From assembly GCF_001720485.1 (NCBI RefSeq), contig NZ_CP017114.1, positions 1,674,001-1,738,000 of the forward strand: a stretch of DNA of 64,000 nt. Direction: 5' to 3'. The stretch comes from Cobetia marina. Lineage in GTDB: Bacteria; Pseudomonadota; Gammaproteobacteria; Pseudomonadales; Halomonadaceae. Position numbers and translations under genes: made by a program. Shown piece after piece: positions 1 through 9,018 of this stretch. The first letter of the stretch is position 1, and every line of letters starts with the position of its first letter. The notes beneath the pieces were generated by a model that did not search any database, was not told the origin of the DNA, and saw nothing but the letters and a program-made list of their open reading frames with translations.

Positions 1-41
1 CCGTGAGGCTCGTGGTGCGTTCAGCTCATGACGCCGTCCGC

Positions 42-2102
42 TTACACCGCGGTTCTCGGCACCGTGCGCTGCCAGTCACGACGATGGACTTCCCTGTCAT
101 CTTCCCAGGCGATCTGTTCGGCTTCGAGATAGAAGTTCTCGGCATCACAGCGCATGCGGTAGTGACTCTCGACACGGATGTCGAACTGGCCCGGGGTGGT
201 CTCGCCCAGCGCCGTGTCGCGCCCGTGCTGATCGCGTCCGGCGCGGTAGTGCCAGACGATCTCGGCACGCGTGCGATCGGCGTCTTCCGGATGCGTGGTA
301 TAGCGCTCGGTGCAGCGATGCTCGACACGCATGCCGGTATCCTCGAAGGTCATCGCCCCCAGGTCATCCGCGACGATGGTAGTGATTTCTCCGGTCGCCA
401 CGTCCTCGACCACGCTCCGGCTGGGCTTGGCCTCGCGCTGCTCGCTGATGTTGGCCGGTGGCGCGGACTCCGGTGCCTCGAAGGGATTGGCCACGGCCTC
501 GCCGGTGAAGACCGGCAGCGCGAGTGACTGCAGGCCCGGCTGCAGGGTCAGTGCCGCACGCCTGGCCGCCGGCCATACCATCGGGAAGTTGGCGGTCGCG
601 AGCGCCACGCGCAGACGGTGGCCGGCCGGAATCCGGTAGCCCGCCATGTCCAGTTCAAGCTCGACCTCGATGGGCTCGCCCGGTACCAGTGTCTGCGGAT
701 TGTCGTGATCGCGCAGGGTGAGGTTGAGCACGCCGTAGGTGATGCGTGCGACCTGACCATCCGGCTGCACGTCACTCAGGCGCACTGCCAGCTGGCCGCA
801 GGCCTGGTCACTGGCCAGCGTCAGCGTGACCTTGGGCTTGCCGAGGATATCCAGCGGCGCTTCGAGCGGTTCACTGTCAAAGCACACGGCCAGCGCATCA
901 TCGAGACGCTGGTCAGCCGGCAGGTCAGGCCCGAACCAGATGGCGCAGTACTCGCCCTGATGACGGCCAGCAGTGAGCGGGGAATCCACCACGACCGGCC
1001 TGGCCAGTGGCTGCTGGCCCTGGCGTGCATTGTCGCTCAGGCCTGACTCGCTCAGAGACATCTGATGCATCTTGACATCGCTGGCCGGCCAGCCATCCGT
1101 CTGCACCCAACGCCCCGGACGCTCGGCATACATCGTCTTCGGCGGCAGGGAGTCCTGCAGGTAGAAGGTGGCGGACGGCTCGTCCATCACGCCGTTTTCC
1201 TCACCCTTCAGCCAGTGGTCCCACCAGCGCAGCGCTTCCTGCAGGAAGCCGATGGCCGGATTGGGCACCGCGAAGTGCGGATACTTGTGAATCCACGGGC
1301 CGATCAGCGCCTTGCGCGGGCAGCTCAGGTTTTCCATCATCCGCCCGACGGTGTTCTTGTAGGCATCTCCCCAGCCACCGATGGTATAGACCGCCGCTTC
1401 GATATCGGCGTAATTGGTGTTGATGGAACCCTGTTTCCAGTACTCGTCGCGGTGCTGATGCGACAGCCAGGTCTCGGCCAGCAGCGGCATCTCGTCGAGA
1501 CGCTCCTGCCACATGGCGCGCCACTCATCACCCACCAGACGCGGGTCCGGCGGGGCCGCGGAGAAGCTGAGCATGGTGGCGGCCCAGGCCAGGTTCTCGT
1601 TGAGAAGGCACCCGCCCTTATAGTGGATGTCATCGGTGTAGCGGTCATCGGTGGAGCAGAGGGTGATGATGGCCTTGAGCGGTTCCGGCTTGTGCGCCGC
1701 CAGCTGCAGCGAATTGAAGCCGCCCCAGGAGATGCCCATCATGCCGAGCTTGCCGGTACACCACGGCTGATTGGCGATCCAGTCGATCACCTCCAGCGCA
1801 TCGGACTGCTCCAGCGGCAGATATTCATCTTCCATCAGTCCATCAGACTCGCCATTGCCGCGCATGTCGACGCGCACTGAGGCATAGCCGTGGCCAGCGA
1901 AGTACGGGTGGGTGAGCGCATCGCGCGGGGCGGTGCCGTCACTCTTGCGGTAGGGCAGGTATTCGAGAATGGCCGGTACCGGCGCCTGTTCCGCCCCTTC
2001 CGGCAGCCAGATGCGCGCGGCCAGTCGGGTGCCGTCCGAGAGCGGAATCAGCATGTGTTCGATTTCGCGGACGGGATACGGGAAGTCGGTCTTGACCTGC
2101 AT
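42..2102 (-). CDS. CocE/NonD family hydrolase (S15-type alpha/beta hydrolase)
   Basis: About 686 residues. The N-terminal half is an alpha/beta hydrolase of the Xaa-Pro dipeptidyl-peptidase/CocE type: HGYASVRVDMRGNGES, then the nucleophile elbow GISWGGFNS (Ser about residue 146). The C-terminal half is the jelly-roll domain of this family (RLSDVQPDG, then AGHRLRVALATANFP). Such enzymes cleave esters or amides; the substrate is unknown. I chose the ATG at 2102 over an upstream start because AAAGG lies about 8 bases before it and because it follows the BCCT stop codon by one base. It is therefore the last gene of a BCCT-hydrolase unit, which suggests that the imported solute is the ester or amide that is hydrolysed (inference). 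Confidence 0.85.
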   Translation of the reverse strand: MQVKTDFPYPVREIEHMLIPLSDGTRLAARIWLPEGAEQAPVPAILEYLPYRKSDGTAPRDALTHPYFAGHGYASVRVDMRGNGESDGLMEDEYLPLEQSDALEVIDWIANQPWCTGKLGMMGISWGGFNSLQLAAHKPEPLKAIITLCSTDDRYTDDIHYKGGCLLNENLAWAATMLSFSAAPPDPRLVGDEWRAMWQERLDEMPLLAETWLSHQHRDEYWKQGSINTNYADIEAAVYTIGGWGDAYKNTVGRMMENLSCPRKALIGPWIHKYPHFAVPNPAIGFLQEALRWWDHWLKGEENGVMDEPSATFYLQDSLPPKTMYAERPGRWVQTDGWPASDVKMHQMSLSESGLSDNARQGQQPLARPVVVDSPLTAGRHQGEYCAIWFGPDLPADQRLDDALAVCFDSEPLEAPLDILGKPKVTLTLASDQACGQLAVRLSDVQPDGQVARITYGVLNLTLRDHDNPQTLVPGEPIEVELELDMAGYRIPAGHRLRVALATANFPMVWPAARRAALTLQPGLQSLALPVFTGEAVANPFEAPESAPPANISEQREAKPSRSVVEDVATGEITTIVADDLGAMTFEDTGMRVEHRCTERYTTHPEDADRTRAEIVWHYRAGRDQHGRDTALGETTPGQFDIRVESHYRMRCDAENFYLEAEQIAWEDDREVHRRDWQRTVPRTAV

Positions 2103-2103
2103 G

Positions 2104-3702
2104 TCACTGAGCCTTTTGGTCGAGAATGGCGGCGGAGTCTTTGCTGTCGTGCGATGTTGCAGCACAAGCGTCGCGACGCGGATTGGCCTCGACGTTCAAC
2201 AATTCAGGGTTGCTCAGCCAGCGCCAGATGGCGCCACTGGCGAGCAGGATGATGATCAGGGCCGGCAGGCCGCCCAGATTGGAGAGCATCTTGACGCCAT
2301 CGATGCCCACCGAACTTGTCATGACCCAGGCGACGACACCGACCATGCCACCCCAGATGACCTTCATCGGCACACCGGAATTGCCTTCGCTGTCGGCGGT
2401 CAGGCCACGGGTGCACAGATTGCCGATGGCATCGGTGTTGGAATCGGCGGCGGTCACGTAGGACACGAAAGCGATGAACAGCAGCAGCGGAATCCAGACG
2501 CCGGACAGCGGAAGCTGATCGAACAGGGAGTAGAGCACATGTTCGACGCCTTGATCATTGAGCACGCTGTTGAGATCGACATCGGTGTGCAGCTGGAAGT
2601 AGAGGCTGGCGCTGGAGAAGATCGTGATCCACGCGACGGCGAACAGTGCCGGATAGAACAGATTGACGCGCAGGAATTCACGCACGGTATAGCCACGCGA
2701 GATACGACCGAGGAAGAGTGCCGTCACCGGCGCCCAGGCGAACCAGATGGCCCAGTAGAAGATGGACCACCAGTACGGCCATTGGTCATTGCCCGCCGCG
2801 CCGGTGAACAGGCTGCGCGTGAAGAAGGTGTCCAGATAGACACCGAAGGATTCCACGCCCAGCTTGAGCATGAAGATGGTCGGGCCACACACGAACACGA
2901 AAACGCCGAGCACCAGCAGCAGGCCGGCGTTCAGGGATGACAGGCGTGCGATGCCCTTCTGCAGGCCGCTGGCGGCGGATAGCACGAAGGTGACCACGAT
3001 AACGGAGATGATGATGCCCAGCAGCAGGGGAGTCGTCTCACCATCGGTGTACTGACCGATGCCACCGGCCAGGGTCAGGGCGCCGGTTCCCAGGGTGGAG
3101 GCCATGCCGGCGACCAGCGAGTAGAGTGCCAGCGCATCGATCAGACCGCTGTAGCGGGTGATGCGCGGGCCGAATACCGGTTCCAGCATGCTGGAGATGG
3201 AGAACTTCTGGCGGCGATTGTAGAAGGCCAGCGCAAAGACCAGCGCCGGTACGGCGTAGATGGCGTAGGGCGTGAAGGACCAGTGCAGGAACATGGTCGA
3301 CATGCTGAACAGGATGGCGTCGGTGGAACCGGCTTCCAGTCCCAGCGATTCCGGCGGGCTCATCAGGTGATAGAGCGGCTCTGCCGTGGTCCAGAACAGT
3401 ACGCCCACCGCCAGGGTGGTGCACAGGGTGATGGAGAACCAGCGCGGCTTGCTCAGCATCGGCTTGGCATCTTCACCGCCGATGCGGATGTTGCCCAGGC
3501 GCGAGAAATAGATGATGACCGCCAGCACCAGCAAATAGACACTGCCGAGGGTGAACAACCAGGAGAAGTGGTCCAGCACCCAGTTGTTCATCGCTGTGGT
3601 GTTGGCAAGGAAACTGTCCTTGTCACGGACACTCAGGCTGACCGCCGTGATGAGTATCAGGAAGGTCGGCCAGAAGACCAGATGCCGAATGGAACGCGCC
3701 AT
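2104..3702 (-). CDS. BCCT family transporter (divergent sodium-motif type)
   Basis: 532 residues with the hydrophobic pattern of about 12 membrane helices. The BCCT core signature is present (WAIWFAWAPVTALFLGRISRG, about residues 313-333), so this is a betaine/choline/carnitine-type carrier of the inner membrane. Where the sodium-coupled members of this window have GMGIG or GVGIG before the AEP/LEP sequence, this one reads TLAVGVLFWTTAEP, so coupling or substrate may differ. GAGG lies about 9 bases before the ATG. It is followed after one base by the CocE/NonD hydrolase gene. The last 30 or so residues are polar and cytoplasmic. It is clearly distant in sequence from the three BCCT genes at 32.5-38.1 kb. 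Confidence 0.92.
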   Translation of the reverse strand: MARSIRHLVFWPTFLILITAVSLSVRDKDSFLANTTAMNNWVLDHFSWLFTLGSVYLLVLAVIIYFSRLGNIRIGGEDAKPMLSKPRWFSITLCTTLAVGVLFWTTAEPLYHLMSPPESLGLEAGSTDAILFSMSTMFLHWSFTPYAIYAVPALVFALAFYNRRQKFSISSMLEPVFGPRITRYSGLIDALALYSLVAGMASTLGTGALTLAGGIGQYTDGETTPLLLGIIISVIVVTFVLSAASGLQKGIARLSSLNAGLLLVLGVFVFVCGPTIFMLKLGVESFGVYLDTFFTRSLFTGAAGNDQWPYWWSIFYWAIWFAWAPVTALFLGRISRGYTVREFLRVNLFYPALFAVAWITIFSSASLYFQLHTDVDLNSVLNDQGVEHVLYSLFDQLPLSGVWIPLLLFIAFVSYVTAADSNTDAIGNLCTRGLTADSEGNSGVPMKVIWGGMVGVVAWVMTSSVGIDGVKMLSNLGGLPALIIILLASGAIWRWLSNPELLNVEANPRRDACAATSHDSKDSAAILDQKAQ

Positions 3703-3834
3703 ACGCCGTTACCTCGGTTTGTTGTTGGGTGAGTGATGACATGCAAGATGGCTCACTACCTTATCGGCTTGTCGGGGGGCAGCCGCAAACGCGGGTTGTG
3801 TATGGGGGTATGACGCTGACGCATATCCTCCAAA

Positions 3835-3877
3835 CGTCGCAAGGCGCCAATGGGCTGATCATTGGCGCCTTGCGACG
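3835..3877 (-). terminator. Perfect hairpin downstream of the aldehyde dehydrogenase gene
   Basis: An 18-bp perfect inverted repeat (arms 3835-3852 and 3860-3877, 7-base loop) lies 78 bases past the stop of the aldehyde dehydrogenase gene. On the minus strand it is followed by TTTG only, so the T-tract is weak. It separates the dehydrogenase operon from the BCCT-hydrolase unit, whose promoter must lie in 3703-3834. Confidence 0.75.
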
Positions 3878-3955
3878 AGGTGAGTGCTGAAGTTGTGGGC
3901 ACCGTCATGCGCCCAGTGCAAAGCGCGGTGCAAAGCCTAGGGCAAAGCGCAGGGC

Positions 3956-5521
3956 TTATTCTAGGCTGGCACCGTAACCGAAGCTGGCGGCCGGTTCGGC
4001 GGCGGTCTCGACCCACACGCTCTTCACTTCGCTGTATTCGCGCAGCGCATCCAGCCCGGAGGAGCGGCCATAGCCACTCTCGCCGTAGCCCCCGAAGGGG
4101 GAGCTGACGTGAATGGTCTTGTAGCCATTGACCCAGAAGGTACCCGCGCGCACCTGACGCGCCACGCGGTGGGCGCGCCCGACATCACGCGTCCAGACGG
4201 CACCGGCCAGCCCGAAGCGACTGTCATTGGCGATGCGGATGGCGTCGGCTTCCTCCTCGAACGGTATGGCGACCACGACCGGGCCGAAGATCTCCTCCTG
4301 CGCGCAGCTCATGGCGTTGTCGCCCAGCAGCACCGTCGGCGCGACATGATAGCCGCCGGTGTCCGGGATGGGGTCTGCTGAGCCATCCGCCAGGCGAGCG
4401 CCGTCTTCAAGAGCACCAGCCAGCATCGACGTCACATGCTGGTATTGCTTGGCGTTGTTGATCGGGCCGATCTGGGTCGCCGGGTCCTGCGGATCACCGA
4501 GCGTGAATTGCGTGGCAGCCTCGGCCAGCGCGCTGGTGAACTTCTCGTAGATCGAGGCCTGTACCAGCAGGCGCGAACCCGACACGCAGCTCTGACCAGC
4601 GCCGGAGAAGATGGCCGCCTGAGCGCCGCGCAGTGCCACCTCGAGATCGGCATCCTCGAAGACGATATTGGCCGACTTGCCGCCCAGCTCCAGCACGCAG
4701 GGAATGCAGCGCTGCGCCGCGGCGGTGGCGATATGGCGGCCGGTGGCGGGGGAGCCGACGAACACCACCTTGCGGATATCGCCCTCGGCGATGAATGCCT
4801 GGCCAATGGTATGGCCGTAGCCTGCGATGACGTTGACCAGCCCACGCGGCACGCCGGCGCGCTCGATCAACACACCGAGTGCCAGCGAGGACAGCGCCGT
4901 CAGCTCCGAGGGCTTGAGAATCACCGCATTGCCGGCGGTGATGGCCGGGGCGATCTGCCAGCCGGCGGTGAAGATCGGCGCGTTCCACGGCGTGATCTGC
5001 AGCACGGTGCCCAGCGGCTCATAGGTCACGTAGTTGAGGTGTGAAGTCGGGACCGGAATCACCTCGCCGTGCAGCTTGTCCGCCCAGCCCGCGTAGTACT
5101 CGAACATCTCGGCGACCTTGGCCACCTCGACACGCGCATCGCGAATCGGCTTGTTGGCGCTCAGCGCCTCGAGCTCGGCCAGTGTCTCGGCCTGCTCACG
5201 AATCAGGCTGCCTATCTGGTAGATGACGCGCCCACGCGCCTGGGCGGTCATGGCAGCCCACTGCGGTTGCGCCTGGCGCGTGGCGGCATTGGCCAGCGCG
5301 ACCTGAGACGCATCGGCATCCGGGAAGGACAGCATCAGACTGTCATCATGGGCGTTGCGTACCTCGATGGCGTCACCCGTGCCGGTGACGAACTCTCCGC
5401 CGATCAGGCTGCTGACGACAAAACTGTCGTCATGAGATTGGCTGCTGCTCTGAAACGCCTGCATCAGCTCGGCGATGCGCTGAGCAATCGGGGAGGTCGG
5501 GGTCATGTCCTGGGTCAGCAT
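3956..5521 (-). CDS. NAD(P)-dependent aldehyde dehydrogenase
   Basis: 521 residues, about 20-30 longer at the N-terminus than most ALDH superfamily members. Visible catalytic features: the oxyanion Asn in ITPWNAP (about residue 180), the general-base motif LELGGKSANIVFEDAD (about 278-293) and the nucleophile Cys in GAGQSCVSGSR (about 313). EEIFGPVV and the C-terminal SPFGGYGESGYGRSSG are also typical. It oxidises an aldehyde to the acid; the substrate is not predictable. GGAGAA overlaps the stop codon of the upstream hydroxyacid dehydrogenase gene and precedes the ATG at 5521, so the two are co-translated. The divergent LysR gene is the probable regulator. Confidence 0.93.
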   Translation of the reverse strand: MLTQDMTPTSPIAQRIAELMQAFQSSSQSHDDSFVVSSLIGGEFVTGTGDAIEVRNAHDDSLMLSFPDADASQVALANAATRQAQPQWAAMTAQARGRVIYQIGSLIREQAETLAELEALSANKPIRDARVEVAKVAEMFEYYAGWADKLHGEVIPVPTSHLNYVTYEPLGTVLQITPWNAPIFTAGWQIAPAITAGNAVILKPSELTALSSLALGVLIERAGVPRGLVNVIAGYGHTIGQAFIAEGDIRKVVFVGSPATGRHIATAAAQRCIPCVLELGGKSANIVFEDADLEVALRGAQAAIFSGAGQSCVSGSRLLVQASIYEKFTSALAEAATQFTLGDPQDPATQIGPINNAKQYQHVTSMLAGALEDGARLADGSADPIPDTGGYHVAPTVLLGDNAMSCAQEEIFGPVVVAIPFEEEADAIRIANDSRFGLAGAVWTRDVGRAHRVARQVRAGTFWVNGYKTIHVSSPFGGYGESGYGRSSGLDALREYSEVKSVWVETAAEPAASFGYGASLE

Positions 5522-5524
5522 GGC

Positions 5525-6445
5525 TTATTCTCCGTGGCCAAAGAGGGTCGGGTCGGTGCGTTGCACGATGGCGCAGAAGTCTTCGTTGTCATCCAGCGTC
5601 GCACTGCTCTCGTCCCAGAGCTTTGCGACGGTACTGGAGAGCGGAAGCGCCAGCCCCAGTTCTGCCGTCAGATCACTGGCCAGCCCGACATCCTTGCGCA
5701 TCAGGCCCATGGTGAAGCCGGAATCGTAGGCCTTGTTGATCACCCAGCTGGGGAACATCACCTGGCTTGCGCCGCTACGTCCCGAGCCCGCATTCACGCC
5801 TTCCAGCAACTTTTCTGGGGAGACACCCGCCCTGGCGGCCATGGAGACGGCCTCCGCCGTGCTGATCAGATGACAGGCCGCCAGCATGTTGTTGGCGATC
5901 TTGGCGACGTTGCCCGCCCCACAGCGGCCAACGTGCACGCGGCTGCCGCTCATGGCTTCCAGCACCGGCATGGCGCGTGCCAGCACTTCCTCTTCGGCAC
6001 CGATCACCATCGACATGCTGCCACTCGCCGCGCCCTTGGGGCCGCCGGATACCGGGGCGTCGATGAAGTCGATGTCGCGTGTCGCCAGCGCCGCCGCGAC
6101 CTTGCGGCTGGTCTCGGGAGTCGAGGTAGTGGTGTCGATCACGATCAGGCCGGGCTTGCCCTGCGTCAGCAGACGGGTGGCGTCTTGATCCTCTTCCTGT
6201 GCGCCTTCCTTGCCCAGACATAGCTGCTCTACATGCTCTGCCTTGGGCAATGACAGGATCACGATATCGATCCTGTCCAGCAGCTCTGCCAGTGAATTGA
6301 CCGGCGTGACACCTGCCGCGGCAGCTTTGTCACGCGCAGCCTGTGAGAGATCGAATCCGAAGACGGGGAAGTCATGGCGAGCAAGTGTGGCGGCCATGCC
6401 GCCACCCATGTTGCCCAGTCCGATGACACCGACGGTTGTTGTCAT
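5525..6445 (-). CDS. 3-hydroxyisobutyrate dehydrogenase-family NAD(P) oxidoreductase
   Basis: 306 residues, the usual length for this family. The N-terminal Rossmann motif GLGNMGGGMA is at residues 9-18. The substrate-binding motif DAPVSGGPKGAASGSMSMV follows at about 129-147. The catalytic Lys is in GAGNVAKIANNML (about residue 180). These beta-hydroxyacid dehydrogenases (HIBADH, GarR, GlxR and related) interconvert a 3-hydroxy acid and its semialdehyde, which fits the aldehyde dehydrogenase gene that starts 3 bases downstream. AGGAA lies before the ATG. It is the first gene of the operon and is divergent from the LysR gene. Exact substrate unknown. Confidence 0.9.
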   Translation of the reverse strand: MTTTVGVIGLGNMGGGMAATLARHDFPVFGFDLSQAARDKAAAAGVTPVNSLAELLDRIDIVILSLPKAEHVEQLCLGKEGAQEEDQDATRLLTQGKPGLIVIDTTTSTPETSRKVAAALATRDIDFIDAPVSGGPKGAASGSMSMVIGAEEEVLARAMPVLEAMSGSRVHVGRCGAGNVAKIANNMLAACHLISTAEAVSMAARAGVSPEKLLEGVNAGSGRSGASQVMFPSWVINKAYDSGFTMGLMRKDVGLASDLTAELGLALPLSSTVAKLWDESSATLDDNEDFCAIVQRTDPTLFGHGE

Positions 6446-6570
6446 TGTGTGATTCCTGTCGTGGTGAAAGGGGGATGGTCATCCGGTGACTCGAGTATGG
6501 ACAGCGCTTCTGTGTTCCAGCAATAATCCGAAATTCACTTTAATGTTGCCTTCAAGGCAATGCTGGGGGC

Positions 6571-7515
6571 GTGATGAGTCTGGTGCAGGAACGACGTATC
6601 AGTCATTTCCACGAGGCCGCCAGACTGGGCAGCGTGCGGGCAGCGGCGGATTTCCTGAATGTGGCACCGTCTGCGGTCAGCCGGCAGATCACCCAGCTGG
6701 AGCATGAGCTGGGCATGCCGCTGCTTGAGCGTCATCGACGTGGGGTCAAGCCGACGGAAGCCGGCGAGCGGGTGCTGGAGTACTACCGTCAGCGTCTGGC
6801 GCAGCAGGAGGTGCTGCTGGAGTCGTTGCAGTCATTGAAGGGGCTGCAGAGTGGCTCATTGGTACTGGCCATCGGTGAGGGCTTCATCGAGGGACTGGCA
6901 GGGCCCTTGAGCCGTTTTTCCGCGCGTTATCCGGGCATCGAGCTCAAGGTGAATCTATGTGGCAGCAATGAGGTGATCCGTCAGGTCGTCGAGGACGAGG
7001 CGCATCTGGGGCTGGTGTTCCATCCGGCAAGTGATCCAAGGATTCGCGCGCACGTCTCGCGCCCTCAGCCGGTGTGCGCGGTGGTCAATCCGGCGCATCC
7101 TCTGGCGCGTCAGGCGACGGCGGCTGTGCCCGAGCCACTGTCGCTGGCGGCGCTCGACGGATATGCCCTGGCGCTGCCGGAGGTGTCGTTCGGTATTCGC
7201 CAGATCGTCGCGCAGGCGGAGCATCAGGCCGGGGTGATGCTGAGCCCGACGCTCACCTGCAACGCGCTGGCGATGCTCAAGCAGTTCGCGCTGCAGGGCG
7301 GCGTGACCCTGCTGCCGGATTTCGTGGTCAGTGAAGAAGTGGCAGCGGGCAGGCTATGTCGACTGTCGCTTCAGGAAGCGCCTTTCATCACGCCGCATGT
7401 GCAACTGATCAGTCGACTGGGTCGGCAACTGAGCGTCGGTGCCGATCGACTGCTTGGCCTGCTGCGCGAGGACATGACGGCCTTTGCGGATACAGGGCTC
7501 ACAGATGGCGCCTGA
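6571..7515 (+). CDS. LysR family transcriptional regulator
   Basis: About 313 residues. The N-terminal winged HTH reads ISHFHEAARLGSVRAAADFLNVAPSAVSRQITQLEHELGMPLLERH (about residues 10-55), followed by a periplasmic-binding-protein-like effector domain. Either GTG at 6571 or ATG at 6574 can be the start; GGGGG precedes both, and the real start could be either. It is divergent from the hydroxyacid/aldehyde dehydrogenase operon with a 125-base shared promoter region, the classic arrangement for a LysR controlling its neighbour. The inducer is unknown. Confidence 0.92.
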   Translation: MMSLVQERRISHFHEAARLGSVRAAADFLNVAPSAVSRQITQLEHELGMPLLERHRRGVKPTEAGERVLEYYRQRLAQQEVLLESLQSLKGLQSGSLVLAIGEGFIEGLAGPLSRFSARYPGIELKVNLCGSNEVIRQVVEDEAHLGLVFHPASDPRIRAHVSRPQPVCAVVNPAHPLARQATAAVPEPLSLAALDGYALALPEVSFGIRQIVAQAEHQAGVMLSPTLTCNALAMLKQFALQGGVTLLPDFVVSEEVAAGRLCRLSLQEAPFITPHVQLISRLGRQLSVGADRLLGLLREDMTAFADTGLTDGA

Positions 7516-7716
7516 ATCTACGGGCGTCGGCAAGCAGTGCGGGTCAGTTGAGGTCGCGCAGCGTGGCTGACAAGCCTGATGGGAAACAATGAGATAGCGC
7601 CAGCGAGGTTCATGGTCCTGACAAGTGGTCAGCGGTATAGTGCGAGGCTTGTGTCATTTGTCCCGAGCCTCGTGCAGCCCGCGGCCTGCTCGGCATCACA
7701 GACAAGGATTCCCTCG

Positions 7717-8259
7717 ATGGCTTCATTTCGTATTCTGACGCACCCCGAACACGGGACGCGTGCCGTCAAGATCGGCTGGTCCTGGCCGGCCTTCTTCTTC
7801 GGCCTGTTCTGGGCACTCTACAAGCGCATGTGGTTGCTGGCGGCGAGCCTGTTCGGCTTCATCGTGCTCAGCTCGGTCTTCATTCCCGCGACGATGGAAG
7901 GGCAGCTGATTTCCAATGTCCTGTTCCTGGGGCTGAACCTGACCATCAGCATGAAGGGCAATCAGTGGTACGCGAGCCTGCTGGAAACCCAGGGCTATCA
8001 AGAGCAGGCACAGGTCTCGGCGCGCAATCCCGATGATGCACTGGCCGTACATGCCAACTCGCAGAAAGCCTCTGCTGCCGATATCCGTGATTATGAACAA
8101 CGCGGCACTCACGAGCAGGACCTCCCCGTGGATCACCGTGATGAGCAGGAAAACAGGCGCGACCGTAATGATGGCAGGGATGATGACGATAACGGTGATG
8201 GTGGCGGTGACGCCGGTGGCAAGGGCGGCGGCAACACCTCTGGTACCTTCATCGGCTAA
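7717..8259 (+). CDS. DUF2628-type small membrane protein with acidic Gly-rich tail
   Basis: 180 residues from the ATG at 7717, which is preceded by AAGGA; the longer reading frame upstream has no ribosome site. Residues about 15-80 ([22 protein letters not shown], then two hydrophobic stretches) match the DUF2628 pattern of small inner-membrane proteins. After about residue 105 the chain turns polar and then into a low-complexity Asp/Gly/Asn-rich tail ([19 protein letters not shown]). The function of DUF2628 is unknown; the tail is unusual for the family and could be disordered or cation-binding. The next gene starts 26 bases downstream and may be co-transcribed. Confidence 0.8.
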   Translation: MASFRILTHPEHGTRAVKIGWSWPAFFFGLFWALYKRMWLLAASLFGFIVLSSVFIPATMEGQLISNVLFLGLNLTISMKGNQWYASLLETQGYQEQAQVSARNPDDALAVHANSQKASAADIRDYEQRGTHEQDLPVDHRDEQENRRDRNDGRDDDDNGDGGGDAGGKGGGNTSGTFIG

Positions 8260-8285
8260 GGGCCGGAACAGAAAGAGATGAGACG

Positions 8286-8924
8286 ATGAACCTTCAAGGA
8301 CGATTGACGCGCTGGAACGATGACAAGGGCTTCGGTTTCATCACGCCTGAGTCGGGGGGCAAGGATGTCTTTGCCCACATCAGTGCGTACCAGGGGCGCG
8401 GGCGGCCGAAAGCCAGTGCGCAGGTGCAGTATCAGTTGGGCATGGATGAGAACGATCGCCCACGTGCCACACGCTTTCGCACGTTTGGGGCAGGGGCTTC
8501 CACTACTTCTGCTGGAGTGGGGCTTGCATGGTTGATGCTGCTGGCCGTGATGGTCGTGCTCGGGGCAGGCTGGCAGCAGGGGCGTCTGCCCTGGATGTTG
8601 CCAGTGGCGTATCTGGGCATGAGTCTGGTGACGTATCTGGCCTATCGAATCGACAAGCAGGCCGCGACATCAGGGGAGTGGCGCGTGTCCGAGGGGAAAT
8701 TGCACTTCATGGAGCTGCTGTGTGGATGGCCGGGCGCGCTGATCGCCCAGCAGAGCCTGCGCCACAAGACGCGCAAGACAAGCTACCGGCTCGTGTTCTG
8801 GTGTGTGGTGTTGATCAATATCGCGGCCGTGAGCTGGCTGACGCTCTCGCCGGATGCCGCGACCCTTCGTGACCTGCTCGGCTTTCCCGTCATGGCAGGC
8901 GAGGCCATGATCAGGTGGTCATGA
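8286..8924 (+). CDS. Cold-shock domain fused to DUF1294 membrane domain
   Basis: 212 residues. Residues 1-65 form a cold-shock OB fold with RNP1-like GKGFGFI (written [11 protein letters not shown]) and RNP2-like DVFAHISA, expected to bind single-stranded nucleic acid. After a short linker come hydrophobic segments and a DUF1294 domain ([14 protein letters not shown], then [30 protein letters not shown]), four membrane helices in all. The fusion is known in proteobacteria and would put an RNA-binding domain at the membrane. AGAGATGAGACG precedes the ATG. A strong terminator follows 35 bases after the stop. Confidence 0.88.
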   Translation: MNLQGRLTRWNDDKGFGFITPESGGKDVFAHISAYQGRGRPKASAQVQYQLGMDENDRPRATRFRTFGAGASTTSAGVGLAWLMLLAVMVVLGAGWQQGRLPWMLPVAYLGMSLVTYLAYRIDKQAATSGEWRVSEGKLHFMELLCGWPGALIAQQSLRHKTRKTSYRLVFWCVVLINIAAVSWLTLSPDAATLRDLLGFPVMAGEAMIRWS

Positions 8925-8959
8925 ACGGATGATTGAGCGGCGTTATCGATCGCATGACA

Positions 8960-9000
8960 ACGACAAAGGGGGCCTGAACCAGGCCCCCTTTGTCGTTTTT
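8960..9000 (+). terminator. Rho-independent terminator after the CSD-DUF1294 gene
   Basis: Perfect 16-bp stem (8960-8975 and 8981-8996) with loop GAACC, followed by TTTT. It lies between two converging genes and may also stop minus-strand transcripts from the oxygenase gene. Confidence 0.92.
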
Positions 9001-9018
9001 GCTTACTGGCGTGTGCCA

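Noticed and set aside
5069..6223. Plus-strand frame of 384 codons
   Set aside because: Antisense to the aldehyde and hydroxyacid dehydrogenase genes, whose motifs are unambiguous.
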